From positions 1 through 64,000 of the forward strand of contig JBFXGM010000011.1 of assembly GCA_050178015.1 (NCBI GenBank): a stretch of DNA of 64,000 nt, written 5' to 3'. Positions within the stretch are counted from its first letter, which is position 1; each line of letters opens with the position of its first letter. This DNA is from Gaoshiqia sp050178015. GTDB taxonomy: Bacteria > Bacteroidota > Bacteroidia > Bacteroidales > Prolixibacteraceae. A model generated the notes under the pieces. It was not told the origin of the DNA and made no database searches. It worked only from the letters and a program-made list of their open reading frames with translations. A program made the position numbers and the translations under genes. Below, one piece after another: positions 19,391 to 26,673 of this stretch.

Positions 19391-20300
19391 GGATGAATGA
19401 TGAGTGATGAATGATGAATGGGGCGCATGCAACCAGCGTCATTGCGAATGGTAACTGGCAACTGGCAACTGGCGGTGATGAACGTGAAACTCCTTCGGAG
19501 TAATGATAGCGGTCACGACATGTCGTGACCGTACGGGGCGGTGCGATTCGGAGATCGTTGATCCGCCAGCTGGCGGATAATCTTTAATCCGCGATTAAAA
19601 ATCGCAGCACCCGGATCCCGAAGGGATCAAACCATTCATCACCCCCAATTGGATTGGGGGATTGCGCATATTTAAAGCGCCTTCCCAACCCCGAAGTGGG
19701 TTGAACGAGTCGAAAACTATTGAACTCCTTCAGAGTTCCGGGAAAAAGATATCTTGCTTACCGCCAGTACCACTGGCGGTGATGAACATGCCACTCCTTC
19801 GGAGTAGTAGGGACGGTCACGGCATGCCGTGACCATACGGGGCGACGAGAATCGGAGATCGTTCATCCGCGATTAAAAATCGCGGCACCCGGATCCCGAA
19901 GGGATCGAACCATTCATCACCCCCAATTCGATTGGGGGATGGCGCAAAATAAAAGCGCCCCCCAACCCCGAAGCGGGTTGAACCATCCGGATTTGGTTGA
20001 ACTCCTTCAGAGTTACGGGGAAAGCCTTCTCGCCTGCCGCCAGTCCCACTGGCGGTGATGAACAGGCAACTCCTTCGGAGTAGGGTATAAAGATCACGAC
20101 ATGTCGTGACCGTACGGGGCGGTGCGAGCCGGAAATCGGAAATCCGCCAGCTGGCGGATAATCTTTAATCCGCGATTAAAAATCGCGGCACCCGGATCCC
20201 GAGGGGACCAAACCATTCATCACCCCCAATCGAATTGGGGGATGGCGCAAAATAAAAGCACCCCCCAACCCCGAAGCGGGTTGAACCATCCGGAAATCGG
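19391..20300. repeat. Hairpin-mosaic tandem array, second block
   Basis: After the toxin gene and a GATGAATG/ACTGGCAACTGG stretch, the array resumes mid-unit at about 19465. It continues through units with first hairpins at 19614, 19892 and 20195 (the last degenerate, GATCCCGAGGGGACC). The palindrome recurs at 19511-19530 (perfect), 19815-19834 (GGTCACGGCATGCCGTGACC, a compensated variant) and 20092-20111 (one arm mismatch). The CCCCCAAT/ATTGGGGG stem recurs with loops TGG, TCG and CGA. Unit spacing is 278 and 303 bp, the difference being presence or absence of the TCCGCCAGCTGGCGGA insert. No gene is supported. Confidence 0.9.
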
Positions 20301-20624
20301 CGATCGGCAATCAATATTCAGAGATATTTCCTCCAAAAACATACGACGGGGCGTCAACCCAAATGATTTCTTCCGGAAGCTGTGCCGGATACAGCTGCCA
20401 CACAAGGGGCGTTGCCCCTTAAACCCCATTTCATTTCTTTTCCTTGATGAAAAGAAACGAAACAAAGAAAAATCAAGAAAATTTTATCCTTCCACCCGCA
20501 AGGCCTACACCGGCCCGGGCCAAATTTTCCGGCCTGCCCGCGGTTCGCCTCCCGGCGAATTGGGGAAAGTGACTTTGCACAACCAACAACGATAATCCAG
20601 ATCCCCTTGACAATTAACACCTTC
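20301..20624. repeat. Non-array insert shared with the inverted copy at 25.3 kb
   Basis: It interrupts the last unit. It contains GGCGATCGGCAATCAATA, an AAGGGGCGTTGCCCCTT hairpin near 20405-20421 and a CTTTTCCTTGATGAAAAG inverted repeat. A shorter relative of the first part lies inverted at about 25318-25420. It carries no supported gene. Confidence 0.6.
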
Positions 20625-20830
20625 CTTTGCCGCCAGTGCCACTGACGGTGATGAACAGGCAACTCCTTCGGAGTAGGGTAAGAGGTCACGACATGTCGTG
20701 ACCGTACGGGGCGGTGCGAGCCGGAAATCGGGAATCCGCCAGCTGGCGGATAATCTTTAATCCGCGATTAAAAATCGCGGCACCCGGAAATCGCTGAACC
20801 CTGAAATCGCGGCACCCGGAAAGGGGCACC
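20625..20830. repeat. Hairpin-mosaic array, terminal half-unit
   Basis: Second half of a unit: CCGCCAGT-GCC-ACTGACGG, ACTCCTTCGGAGT, the palindrome (20684-20703), TCCGCCAGCTGGCGGA and CCGCGATTAAAAATCGCGG. Two short GAAATCGC..GCACCCGGAAA duplications follow, ending at the stop of the HAD gene. Confidence 0.88.
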
Positions 20831-20835
20831 CAGGT

Positions 20836-21693
20836 TTAAAATTCGCCGTTGATCAGTACGGAGGGGCACACGTAGTTGGGGATGATGCCCGAGCTGGTGA
20901 TGCGCACCTTGGCCATTTCGGGAAGGGTATTCCCCGACAGTACCAGGGCGGTATCCATGCCAAACTTGTTACCGCCGATGATGTCGGTGAACAGGGTGTC
21001 GCCCACCATCAGGATCTCGTCGCGGCGCAGCGGCTTTACCTCGCAGGCTTTTTCGTAGGCAAACATAAACATCTGGGCATCCGGCTTCCCGAAGCGTATG
21101 AAATATTTACCCAGGATTTCTTCCACCATGTCCGAGAGTCCTCCCACAGCCACGGCAATGTCGTTTTTGCTGACGGGATAGTTGATGTCGGTGTTGGCCA
21201 CCACGACGGGCATGTTCCGTTTCCGCAACAGGTTGATCACCTTGTTGATATCATGGTTCCAGTCGAAACCTTCATCATCCAGAAACACGAGGCACTTGAT
21301 GTGTTCCACGTCATTCAGGTCGATCTGGCTGATGGGCAGGGTATCCAGCCCGGCCGTTTCGATATAGTGGGCCGATTGACTGGTACCCAGGTAAGCCACG
21401 GTGCCTTCCTTGATTTTCAGTGCCAGCCAGTCACGCGCCAACATACCCGAGGAGATAATCTTATCGGGGGTGATGCTTTTGATGCCGCGGCTCAGGTAGC
21501 CTTCGGCCAGGGCTTCCGGCCCGCGCGAAGCATCGTTGGTCAGCACAAAATAGTTGATCCCGTGGTCATCCAGAAAGTCGAAGGTTTTATCGATGCCGGG
21601 AATAATTCCTTTGTGGTTTTTCAAGACCCCGAAGGCGTCGAAAAATACGGTTTTGTATTTGGTGACGATGTTCTTAAATTCTTTGGTTCTCAT
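20836..21693 (-). CDS. HAD-IIA family hydrolase with altered nucleophile motif
   Basis: 285 residues, similar in layout to NagD-like HAD-IIA proteins. Motif I is at residues 19-24 (D-A-F-G-V-L); motif II is the LTNDASRG segment near 52; the lysine motif is FGKPDAQMF; the acidic motif is VGDTLFTDIIGG near 240. The second Asp of the usual DxD, which acts as acid/base in HAD phosphatases, is Phe here. A HAD-IIA subgroup with an aromatic residue at this place exists as far as I recall, so the change may be inherited. It starts one base after the stop of the upstream kinase-like gene, so the two are one operon. Substrate unknown; it may be a phosphatase of low or altered activity. Confidence 0.85.
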   Translation of the reverse strand: MRTKEFKNIVTKYKTVFFDAFGVLKNHKGIIPGIDKTFDFLDDHGINYFVLTNDASRGPEALAEGYLSRGIKSITPDKIISSGMLARDWLALKIKEGTVAYLGTSQSAHYIETAGLDTLPISQIDLNDVEHIKCLVFLDDEGFDWNHDINKVINLLRKRNMPVVVANTDINYPVSKNDIAVAVGGLSDMVEEILGKYFIRFGKPDAQMFMFAYEKACEVKPLRRDEILMVGDTLFTDIIGGNKFGMDTALVLSGNTLPEMAKVRITSSGIIPNYVCPSVLINGEF

Positions 21694-21694
21694 A

Positions 21695-22738
21695 TCAGAG
21701 TTTTAAGGCTTTTAAAATTTTTTCGACCTGGTAGTTGGTCTCGATGGTTGGCAGATAAGCTTCGTAGGCTTCCTTTTGCAGTTTCCGTGCATAGGCTTGC
21801 CGGAAGAAATATTGTCCGTCTTTGATGACATAATTCAGGATAAAGAAACGGTAGGCCTCCTGGATCAGGCGCACTTCGGGCTCGGTGAGCGGGTAAATGC
21901 GATGGTACTCTTTCAGGAACATCAGGAAGCGATCTTCCATCAGGTTATCAATCAGGTAACTAAACACGGTACGGTCGCCAATATCGGACACCACCCGGCT
22001 AAAAAAGTAAAAATCCATCACCCGGGTTGACTCGCGGAACCAGTCGTAGTCCCAGCGCGAATAAAACTTACCGTCGGCGGTCACCGAGAAATTGCCGATA
22101 TTCCAGTCCACGAAAACGGGGATGGTTTCAATATCGGTCATGTAATTAATCTTGTCGGCATTGTTCAGAAAGGTATCGCACTGTCGTAAAATCAGGTCGC
22201 GTTGCTCTTGGGTGGCGCAAAACTTTCCGGTCTGCATGGTCTTCATCAGGGAATGAATATCAGTCACCACACTTTTAGAGGCCCGGGGCAGCTGGTTGCT
22301 CACATTGGAACAAGCTTTATGAAAGCGGGCCAGCTCGCGCCCCATCTTCTTGATGTGCTTTTCTTCGAGCCGCCGGGGCAGCTTGTGCTTCACCTTGATG
22401 GGGTTGTAAAAAATGACCCAAGCACAATGTTTTTGCTCGTAATAGCGGTAAATAAACAGCTCGTTTCGTTTTACCAACGAGCGGGCCAGGAAGTTTTCGT
22501 AAGGCCATTCCAGGTTGTTGGCCAGGTTATTAATGATGATGTGGTCTTCCTTGAAATCGTCAAACTTGCCGTAATCCGACAGTTTGGCAAAAACGGGCTC
22601 CCGATCGTAAAACGAAACCTTGTACACCTGGTTGGTCGAAACATGGGCACTTACATCAAATATGCCTTTGATTTTATGCCGGTCGTCAAACTCCTCCCAG
22701 GCCTGTCTGATTATCTGAAAATAATCCAGCGTGTGCAT
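21695..22738 (-). CDS. Aminoglycoside-phosphotransferase-fold kinase-like protein
   Basis: 347 residues from the ATG at 22738; the reading frame extends to a TTG at 22768, but a TATTTTTG -7 box covers that position and places transcription start downstream of it. Features of the APH/choline kinase fold: a VYKVSFYDREPVFAKL segment with the ATP-binding Lys near residue 55, a brenner-like motif F-V-D-W-N-I-G-N near 210, and the metal-binding RWDYDW near 232. The HxD histidine is replaced by Phe, while Asp and the Asn five residues later are kept. It probably phosphorylates a small hydroxyl compound. It forms an operon with the HAD protein, giving a kinase/phosphatase pair. The operon is enclosed by repeat islands. 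Confidence 0.8.
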   Translation of the reverse strand: MHTLDYFQIIRQAWEEFDDRHKIKGIFDVSAHVSTNQVYKVSFYDREPVFAKLSDYGKFDDFKEDHIIINNLANNLEWPYENFLARSLVKRNELFIYRYYEQKHCAWVIFYNPIKVKHKLPRRLEEKHIKKMGRELARFHKACSNVSNQLPRASKSVVTDIHSLMKTMQTGKFCATQEQRDLILRQCDTFLNNADKINYMTDIETIPVFVDWNIGNFSVTADGKFYSRWDYDWFRESTRVMDFYFFSRVVSDIGDRTVFSYLIDNLMEDRFLMFLKEYHRIYPLTEPEVRLIQEAYRFFILNYVIKDGQYFFRQAYARKLQKEAYEAYLPTIETNYQVEKILKALKL

Positions 22739-22765
22739 AGCATTCAAATTAAGTCTGTAGTTTGC

Positions 22766-22799
22766 CAAAAATAGGGAGAATTACAGTCGCCTCCACAAA
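22766..22799 (-). promoter_or_regulatory. Bacteroidota-type promoter of the kinase/HAD operon
   Basis: Read on the minus strand: TTTG at 22799-22796, 22-bp spacer, TATTTTTG at 22773-22766. This matches the TAnnTTTG -7 box and TTTG -33 box of Bacteroidota housekeeping promoters. The predicted start is about 20 bases before the chosen ATG. Confidence 0.55.
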
Positions 22800-23256
22800 A
22801 AAATACCTTTAACCACCAAGAGCACGTTCATCTTTTGAGTGATTGAGTGCCAAAGTGCCTGAGTACATAAGTTCATGAGTACCGTTGTGCATCCGTAAAC
22901 TGCTATTTTACTCGCTACTCATGTCTCGTTACTTGATACTCTTCATTCTTCGCGTGAATTCCTTTTAACCACAGAGAACACAGAGTTTTTTTAAAGTACC
23001 TGAGTCCATCAGTGAACCGCCACTTTTTACTCGCTACTCGCGTCTCGCTACTCATTACATTATTCTTTGCGTCTTCGCGCCTTTGCGTGAACTTTCAACC
23101 ACTAAGAACACAGCGTCTTTTTAGGTACCTGAGTTCCTGAGTTCCAAAGTGCCTGAGTACATAAGTTCATGAGTACCGTTGTACATCCGTAAACTGCTAT
23201 TTTACTCGCTACTCATGTCTCGTTACTCGATACTCTTTATTCTTCTCGCCTTCGCG
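22800..23256. repeat. Dispersed spacer repeats, inverted relative to those at 12.3-13.2 kb
   Basis: The spacer between the kinase and glutamine-synthetase genes has no gene. It contains a direct repeat of about 105 bp (22850-22953 and 23143-23248, offset 293 bp) with few differences, beginning CCAAAGTGCCTGAGTAC. It also contains AACCACAGAGAACACAGAG-type phrases, CGTCTTCGCGCCTTTGCGTG and TACTCGCTACTCATGTCTCG, the reverse complements of modules in the 12.3-13.2 kb spacer. Confidence 0.85.
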
Positions 23257-23261
23257 TGACA

Positions 23262-24626
23262 TCAAATGATCTCGAAGTAGCGTTTGGTTTCCCAGTCGGT
23301 GACTGCGCGGGCAAATTCGCGCCACTCCCATTCGCGGGTTTGGGTGAAGTGTTGAGTAAATGCTTCGCCAAACAGCTCGCTGGCAATTTCCGAGTTGGCC
23401 ATCACACGGGTGGCATCCAGTAGGTTGCCCGGTAATTTCTGCACATCGCCGGAAGTATAGGCATTGCCAATCACCGGCGGGATATCCAGTTTCAGCTTGT
23501 TACGGATGCCGTACAGGCCTGATGCCAGCGAAGCCGCCATGGCCAGGTAGGGGTTCGAGTCGGCCCCGGGCACACGCATCTCCAGGCGGGTCGATTTTTC
23601 GTCGCGGCTGATCATGCGGATGGCCGTCGTGCGGTTGTCCTTTCCCCAGGTGACGGTGGTGGGCGCCCAGGCCCCGTCGCGCAGGCGTTTATAGCTATTG
23701 ACGGTAGGCGCGTACATGGGCAGGATTTCCGGCAGGCAGCGCAGTTGTCCGGCCAGGTAGCTTTCCATCAGTTCGCTCATCGGTTCCTCCGGGTTGCCGG
23801 AGAAGAACAGGTTCTTGCCCCCGTCGCCGCTCCAGATGCTTTGGTGGATATGGCCGCTGCTGCCCGGCAGCTGTTCGTTCCACTTGGCCATGAAGGTGGC
23901 CACAAAACCATGCCGGTAGGCAATCTCCTTCACGGCGCTCTTAAACAAGACAGCCTTGTCGGCAGCCGACAGGATTTCGTCGTAAAAGATGCAGGCCTCG
24001 TACACGCCGGGGCCGGTCTCGGTATGCATCGATTCGAGCGGAATGTTGAACTGCGCCAACAGGTCGAACAGTTCGTTGTAATAATCGGCATGCTGACTGG
24101 GGCGCAGTTGCGAGTAGCCAAACATGCCGGGCGTGATGGGCTGCGGGTTGCGGTACCCGGTTTCGGCCAGCTGGTTGGGCGTTCCGCAGAAGTTGAACCA
24201 CTCAAACTCTTCGGAGAAGATGGCTTTGTAGCCCATGTCGGTACCCTGTTTCCTGATTTTCTTCAGCAGGCTGCGCGGGCAGGCAGCCACTTCCTGGCCA
24301 GGCACATCAAAATCGGCCAAAAAGTAAGGAATGCCATTATCCCAGGGAACCGTGCGGAAGGTGTTCAGGTCGAGGGTAGCCTTTTTGTCGGGATAGCCGG
24401 TATGCCAACCGGTAAGTTCCACATTGTCGTAACAACGGTCATTGGCGTCCCAGCCAAAAACCACATCGCAGTAACCTACCGTGTTGCCTGCCACCTCCAG
24501 GAACTTTTCCACATGTATATTTTTTGCCCTTAGGATGCCGTCAATGTCACAAATGGCAAACCGGACTTTCCGGTGGCCCGATTTTTCTATCTTTTTTATG
24601 ATTTCTTGTTTTTCCATCACTTTCAA
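23262..24626 (-). CDS. Glutamine synthetase family protein (type I-like, possibly gamma-glutamyl ligase)
   Basis: 454 residues, the usual length for GlnA/PuuA-type proteins. An N-terminal beta-grasp domain is followed by the catalytic barrel: SEEFEWF and METGPGVYEACI-like metal-binding segments (here TETGPGVYEACI), GSSGHIHQS (the ATP/metal loop), NSYKRL (substrate-binding arginine loop), a run with N-R-T-T-A-I-R, and RLEMRVPGADSNPYL with the catalytic arginine and glutamate. The adenylylation tyrosine loop of enteric GlnA is not evident and the sequence is closer to the PuuA/GlnA-like branch. It may therefore join glutamate to a polyamine or other amine rather than ammonia. It is monocistronic between repeat islands. 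ATG at 24626; a second ATG three codons in is possible. Confidence 0.85.
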   Translation of the reverse strand: MKVMEKQEIIKKIEKSGHRKVRFAICDIDGILRAKNIHVEKFLEVAGNTVGYCDVVFGWDANDRCYDNVELTGWHTGYPDKKATLDLNTFRTVPWDNGIPYFLADFDVPGQEVAACPRSLLKKIRKQGTDMGYKAIFSEEFEWFNFCGTPNQLAETGYRNPQPITPGMFGYSQLRPSQHADYYNELFDLLAQFNIPLESMHTETGPGVYEACIFYDEILSAADKAVLFKSAVKEIAYRHGFVATFMAKWNEQLPGSSGHIHQSIWSGDGGKNLFFSGNPEEPMSELMESYLAGQLRCLPEILPMYAPTVNSYKRLRDGAWAPTTVTWGKDNRTTAIRMISRDEKSTRLEMRVPGADSNPYLAMAASLASGLYGIRNKLKLDIPPVIGNAYTSGDVQKLPGNLLDATRVMANSEIASELFGEAFTQHFTQTREWEWREFARAVTDWETKRYFEII

Positions 24627-24638
24627 TACTAAGGTTGC

Positions 24639-24654
24639 TTCTGTTCAAACAGAA
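24639..24654. promoter_or_regulatory. Palindrome in the leader of the glutamine-synthetase-like gene
   Basis: TTCTGTT-CA-AACAGAA, a perfect seven-base dyad located 13-28 bases before the ATG. It could be an operator or a leader hairpin; no copy elsewhere in the window was noticed. Confidence 0.4.
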
Positions 24655-24789
24655 CCTTCAAATTACGGATATTAAGCGATTTTTACCAAGTCATTTTAAA
24701 ATATTGATGTAAAGAAAAATTGGAGTCCGGGAGAAACCCCATGTGGCATTTGAACCACATAAGGCACATAGGGCACATTAATAGATTTT

Positions 24790-25075
24790 CGATGTGTACC
24801 AGTCTGTATGGTCCCGAAAGGTCGTGACCGCCACGATTACTCCGAAGGGGTTGCCTGTTCATCACCGCCAGCTTTTACTGGCGGCAAGTAAGGAGCCATT
24901 CTCCCGGAACTCCAAAGGAGTTGAACATTTCCTGATTCGTTCAACCCGCCTCGGGGTTGTGGAAAGCGCTCTTGTTTTGCGCACTCCCCCAATTCGATTG
25001 GGGGTGATGAATGGTTCGATCACTCCGTGATCCGGCACTTTTCGAAATGCCGTCCGATTTCCGGGTGCCGCGATT
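24790..25075. repeat. Inverted copy of the hairpin-mosaic unit
   Basis: Reads in the opposite orientation to the 17.7-20.8 kb array. It has diverged forms of the palindrome (GGTCCCGAAAGGTCGTGACC), ACTCCGAAGG, CCGCCAGCTTTTACTGGCGG, AACTCC-AAA-GGAGTT, CAACCCGCCTCGGGGTTG, CCCCCAAT-TCG-ATTGGGGG and GATCAC-TCC-GTGATC (25017-25031). The last has both arms changed relative to GATCCC/GGGATC, keeping pairing. No gene is supported. Confidence 0.88.
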
Positions 25076-25153
25076 TTCCCATTTGAAGTTTGGCAAGTAA
25101 TCTCGCGCCAGTAACTGCACAGTTAACCTAGTTTAAGAAATACCGAACGTTGA

Positions 25154-25177
25154 AGGCCGAAGAACGGCCTATTTTTT
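25154..25177 (+). terminator. Intrinsic terminator-like hairpin in the repeat spacer
   Basis: AGGCCG-AAGAA-CGGCCT followed by ATTTTTT. There is no annotated gene just upstream on the + strand, so it may end a small RNA, or be a relic. Confidence 0.5.
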
Positions 25178-25195
25178 ATCAAGGCCGGAATCAAA

Positions 25196-25262
25196 CTGAA
25201 AGCTTAGTGCAAACGAGAAGTTCCGAGGAACGAGGAAATCACTCGTTGAACTTAGCTTTCAG
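25196..25262. repeat. Long imperfect inverted repeat
   Basis: The left arm (25196-25217, starting CTGAAAGCT) pairs with the right arm (25242-25262, ending AGCTTTCAG) with a few mismatches and one bulge. A nested GTTCC-GA-GGAAC hairpin lies in between. Such a stem-loop could be a small RNA or a MITE-like remnant. Confidence 0.6.
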
Positions 25263-25317
25263 GCAGATGAAGGATCGAAGATAAAAATGAGCCTTGACCT
25301 TTTTTGATTCCTTTTTG

Positions 25318-25690
25318 GTGTCAAGACAAAAAAGGGATTGGGGTTTGGGGCAACGCCCCACCGTATGATTCTGGCGGAAATATTTCCGATTATTGATTGC
25401 CGATCGCCGATTTCCGATTCGTTCAACCCGCCTCGGGGTTGTGGAAAGCGCTCTTGTTTTGCGCACTCCCCCAATCGGATTGGGGGTGATGAATGGTTCG
25501 ATCCCTTCGGGATCAGGAGGCGCCGGTTGCCGGTTGCCAGTTGCCAGTTTCCAGTCGCCAGTTACCAGCCCCATTCATCATTCGACATTCATCCTTCATC
25601 CTTCCCAAGGTCTGCGTCCTATTTCCTTCATTATTGCAGATTGCTTCATTCCGCTGCGCTTCATTCGCAATGACGCCTGTCTAAAGCGCC
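25318..25690. repeat. Inverted partial hairpin unit plus GGCAACTGG-family repeat
   Basis: Contains an inverted relative of the 20.3 kb insert (GGCAACGCCCC, ATTGATTGCCGATCGCCGAT), then CAACCCGCCTCGGGGTTG, CCCCCAAT-CGG-ATTGGGGG and GATCCC-TTC-GGGATC (25500-25514). A run of GCCAGTTGCCAGTTTCCAG and CATTCATCATTCGACATTC follows. No gene is supported. Confidence 0.8.
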
Positions 25691-25765
25691 CCATTCATCC
25701 TTCAAAAACCTTATTATATTTTCCTCAACCTTAGTAGCCTTGTGTGCAGATGAACATCTTTATAA

Positions 25766-25816
25766 AACCTTATTACCTTATTCGTGCAAACCCAGTTTAA
25801 ATAAGGTAATAAGGTT
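25766..25816. repeat. Perfect 17-bp inverted repeat
   Basis: AACCTTATTACCTTATT (25766-25782) and its exact complement at 25800-25816, separated by 17 bases. Neither arm is followed by a clear T-run, so it is not a standard terminator. Confidence 0.75.
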
Positions 25817-25865
25817 GGCAGGAGGTCGGGTGTGGTGTTTTTTCTACTAAGGTTGTCCAGATGAA

Positions 25866-26025
25866 TAAGGTTTTTATTTTGCGCACTCCCCCAATCGGAT
25901 TGGGGGTGATGAATGGTTCGATCCCTTCGGGATCAAGAGGCGCCAGTTGCCAGTTGCCAGTTTCCAGTCGCCAGTTACCAGCCCCATTCATCATTCGACA
26001 TTCATCATTCATCATTCATCCTTCC
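25866..26025. repeat. Second inverted partial hairpin unit, near-duplicate of 25450-25600
   Basis: From GCGCACTCCCCCAATCGG through GATCCCTTCGGGATC (25920-25934) to the CATTCATCATTCGACATTC run. It matches the preceding block at nearly every base over about 135 bp. Confidence 0.85.
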
Positions 26026-26213
26026 AAAGGGCCTCAACACCCGGGAGCGAAATTTATTCCGGATACCAAGACCATCCCTTGAAACAAGGCCATCATTTCG
26101 CCGTAAAACCGGTTGTTCCGACGAGGCCGGAAACCCGTTGACCCCTTTACGTGCATGGTGCCGATTTCATGTATTGCCAGGTATTCCTGCGACCACACTA
26201 AAAACAAAAAAGG

Positions 26214-26597
26214 ATGAAACGGACTTACATTACCGGGGAGGATGATAACACAATCAGTTTAGGCGTTAAGGTTCAGACCGCTGGTATTGCCTGTACTACG
26301 GTGTATTCGGCGCGGAGTGGCGGCCAGCAACTGAAGATCAATGATTCGGCCGATGACAGCGGGGCCATTCGGGAAGCGGTCATCGGCAAAGCCTCGGAGC
26401 TAAGAAACAGCTATCTGCTGATCATCACCATGATCGACCGGGCGGTGATCGACCCGACAGAATGGGATAACCTGGTGATCCGCTATCACATCAACGGCGG
26501 TTTTTCCGGCAGTCAGGTTTTCAACCACGATATTGATGACACCAAGCTGTTGCCCAACGGAAAGATGCTTGTCATTAAGCCAATCGAGATGAAGTGA
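26214..26597 (+). CDS. Hypothetical protein
   Basis: 127 residues, no signal peptide and no membrane segment. It begins MKRTYITGEDDNTISLGV and ends IKPIEMK, with mixed charged and beta-prone sequence (YLLIITMIDRAVIDP, LVIRYHINGGFSG). I recognise no family. It stands alone after the repeat archipelago and shares a bidirectional terminator with the convergent dapL gene, which supports it being a real transcription unit. The start at 26214 follows an A-rich leader, typical here where Shine-Dalgarno sites are rare. Confidence 0.65.
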   Translation: MKRTYITGEDDNTISLGVKVQTAGIACTTVYSARSGGQQLKINDSADDSGAIREAVIGKASELRNSYLLIITMIDRAVIDPTEWDNLVIRYHINGGFSGSQVFNHDIDDTKLLPNGKMLVIKPIEMK

Positions 26598-26622
26598 GTA
26601 TTGCCGGGTGGCTGCAAAAAAG

Positions 26623-26648
26623 AAACCCCGGCTGAACGGCCAGGGTTT
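26623..26648. terminator. Bidirectional terminator between the hypothetical gene and dapL
   Basis: AAACCC..GGGTTT stem with an inner GGC/GCC pair set. It is preceded by an A-run on the left and followed by a T-run on the right, so it can act in both directions for the two convergent genes. Confidence 0.75.
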
Positions 26649-26673
26649 TTTGTGTTCTTTGACTATCCGAAGA

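Noticed and set aside
18640..19470. Integron cassette with attC sites around the toxin-antitoxin pair
   Set aside because: No integron integrase is present, and the flanking repeats are strings of short hairpins without the paired R and L boxes of attC.
20122..20595. 157-codon open frame across the array
   Set aside because: It is translated repeat sequence; start and end are arbitrary relative to unit boundaries and there is no family resemblance.
17766..20830. CRISPR array
   Set aside because: Units are 276-306 bp, contain many different palindromes, have no unique spacers of constant length, and no cas gene is near.
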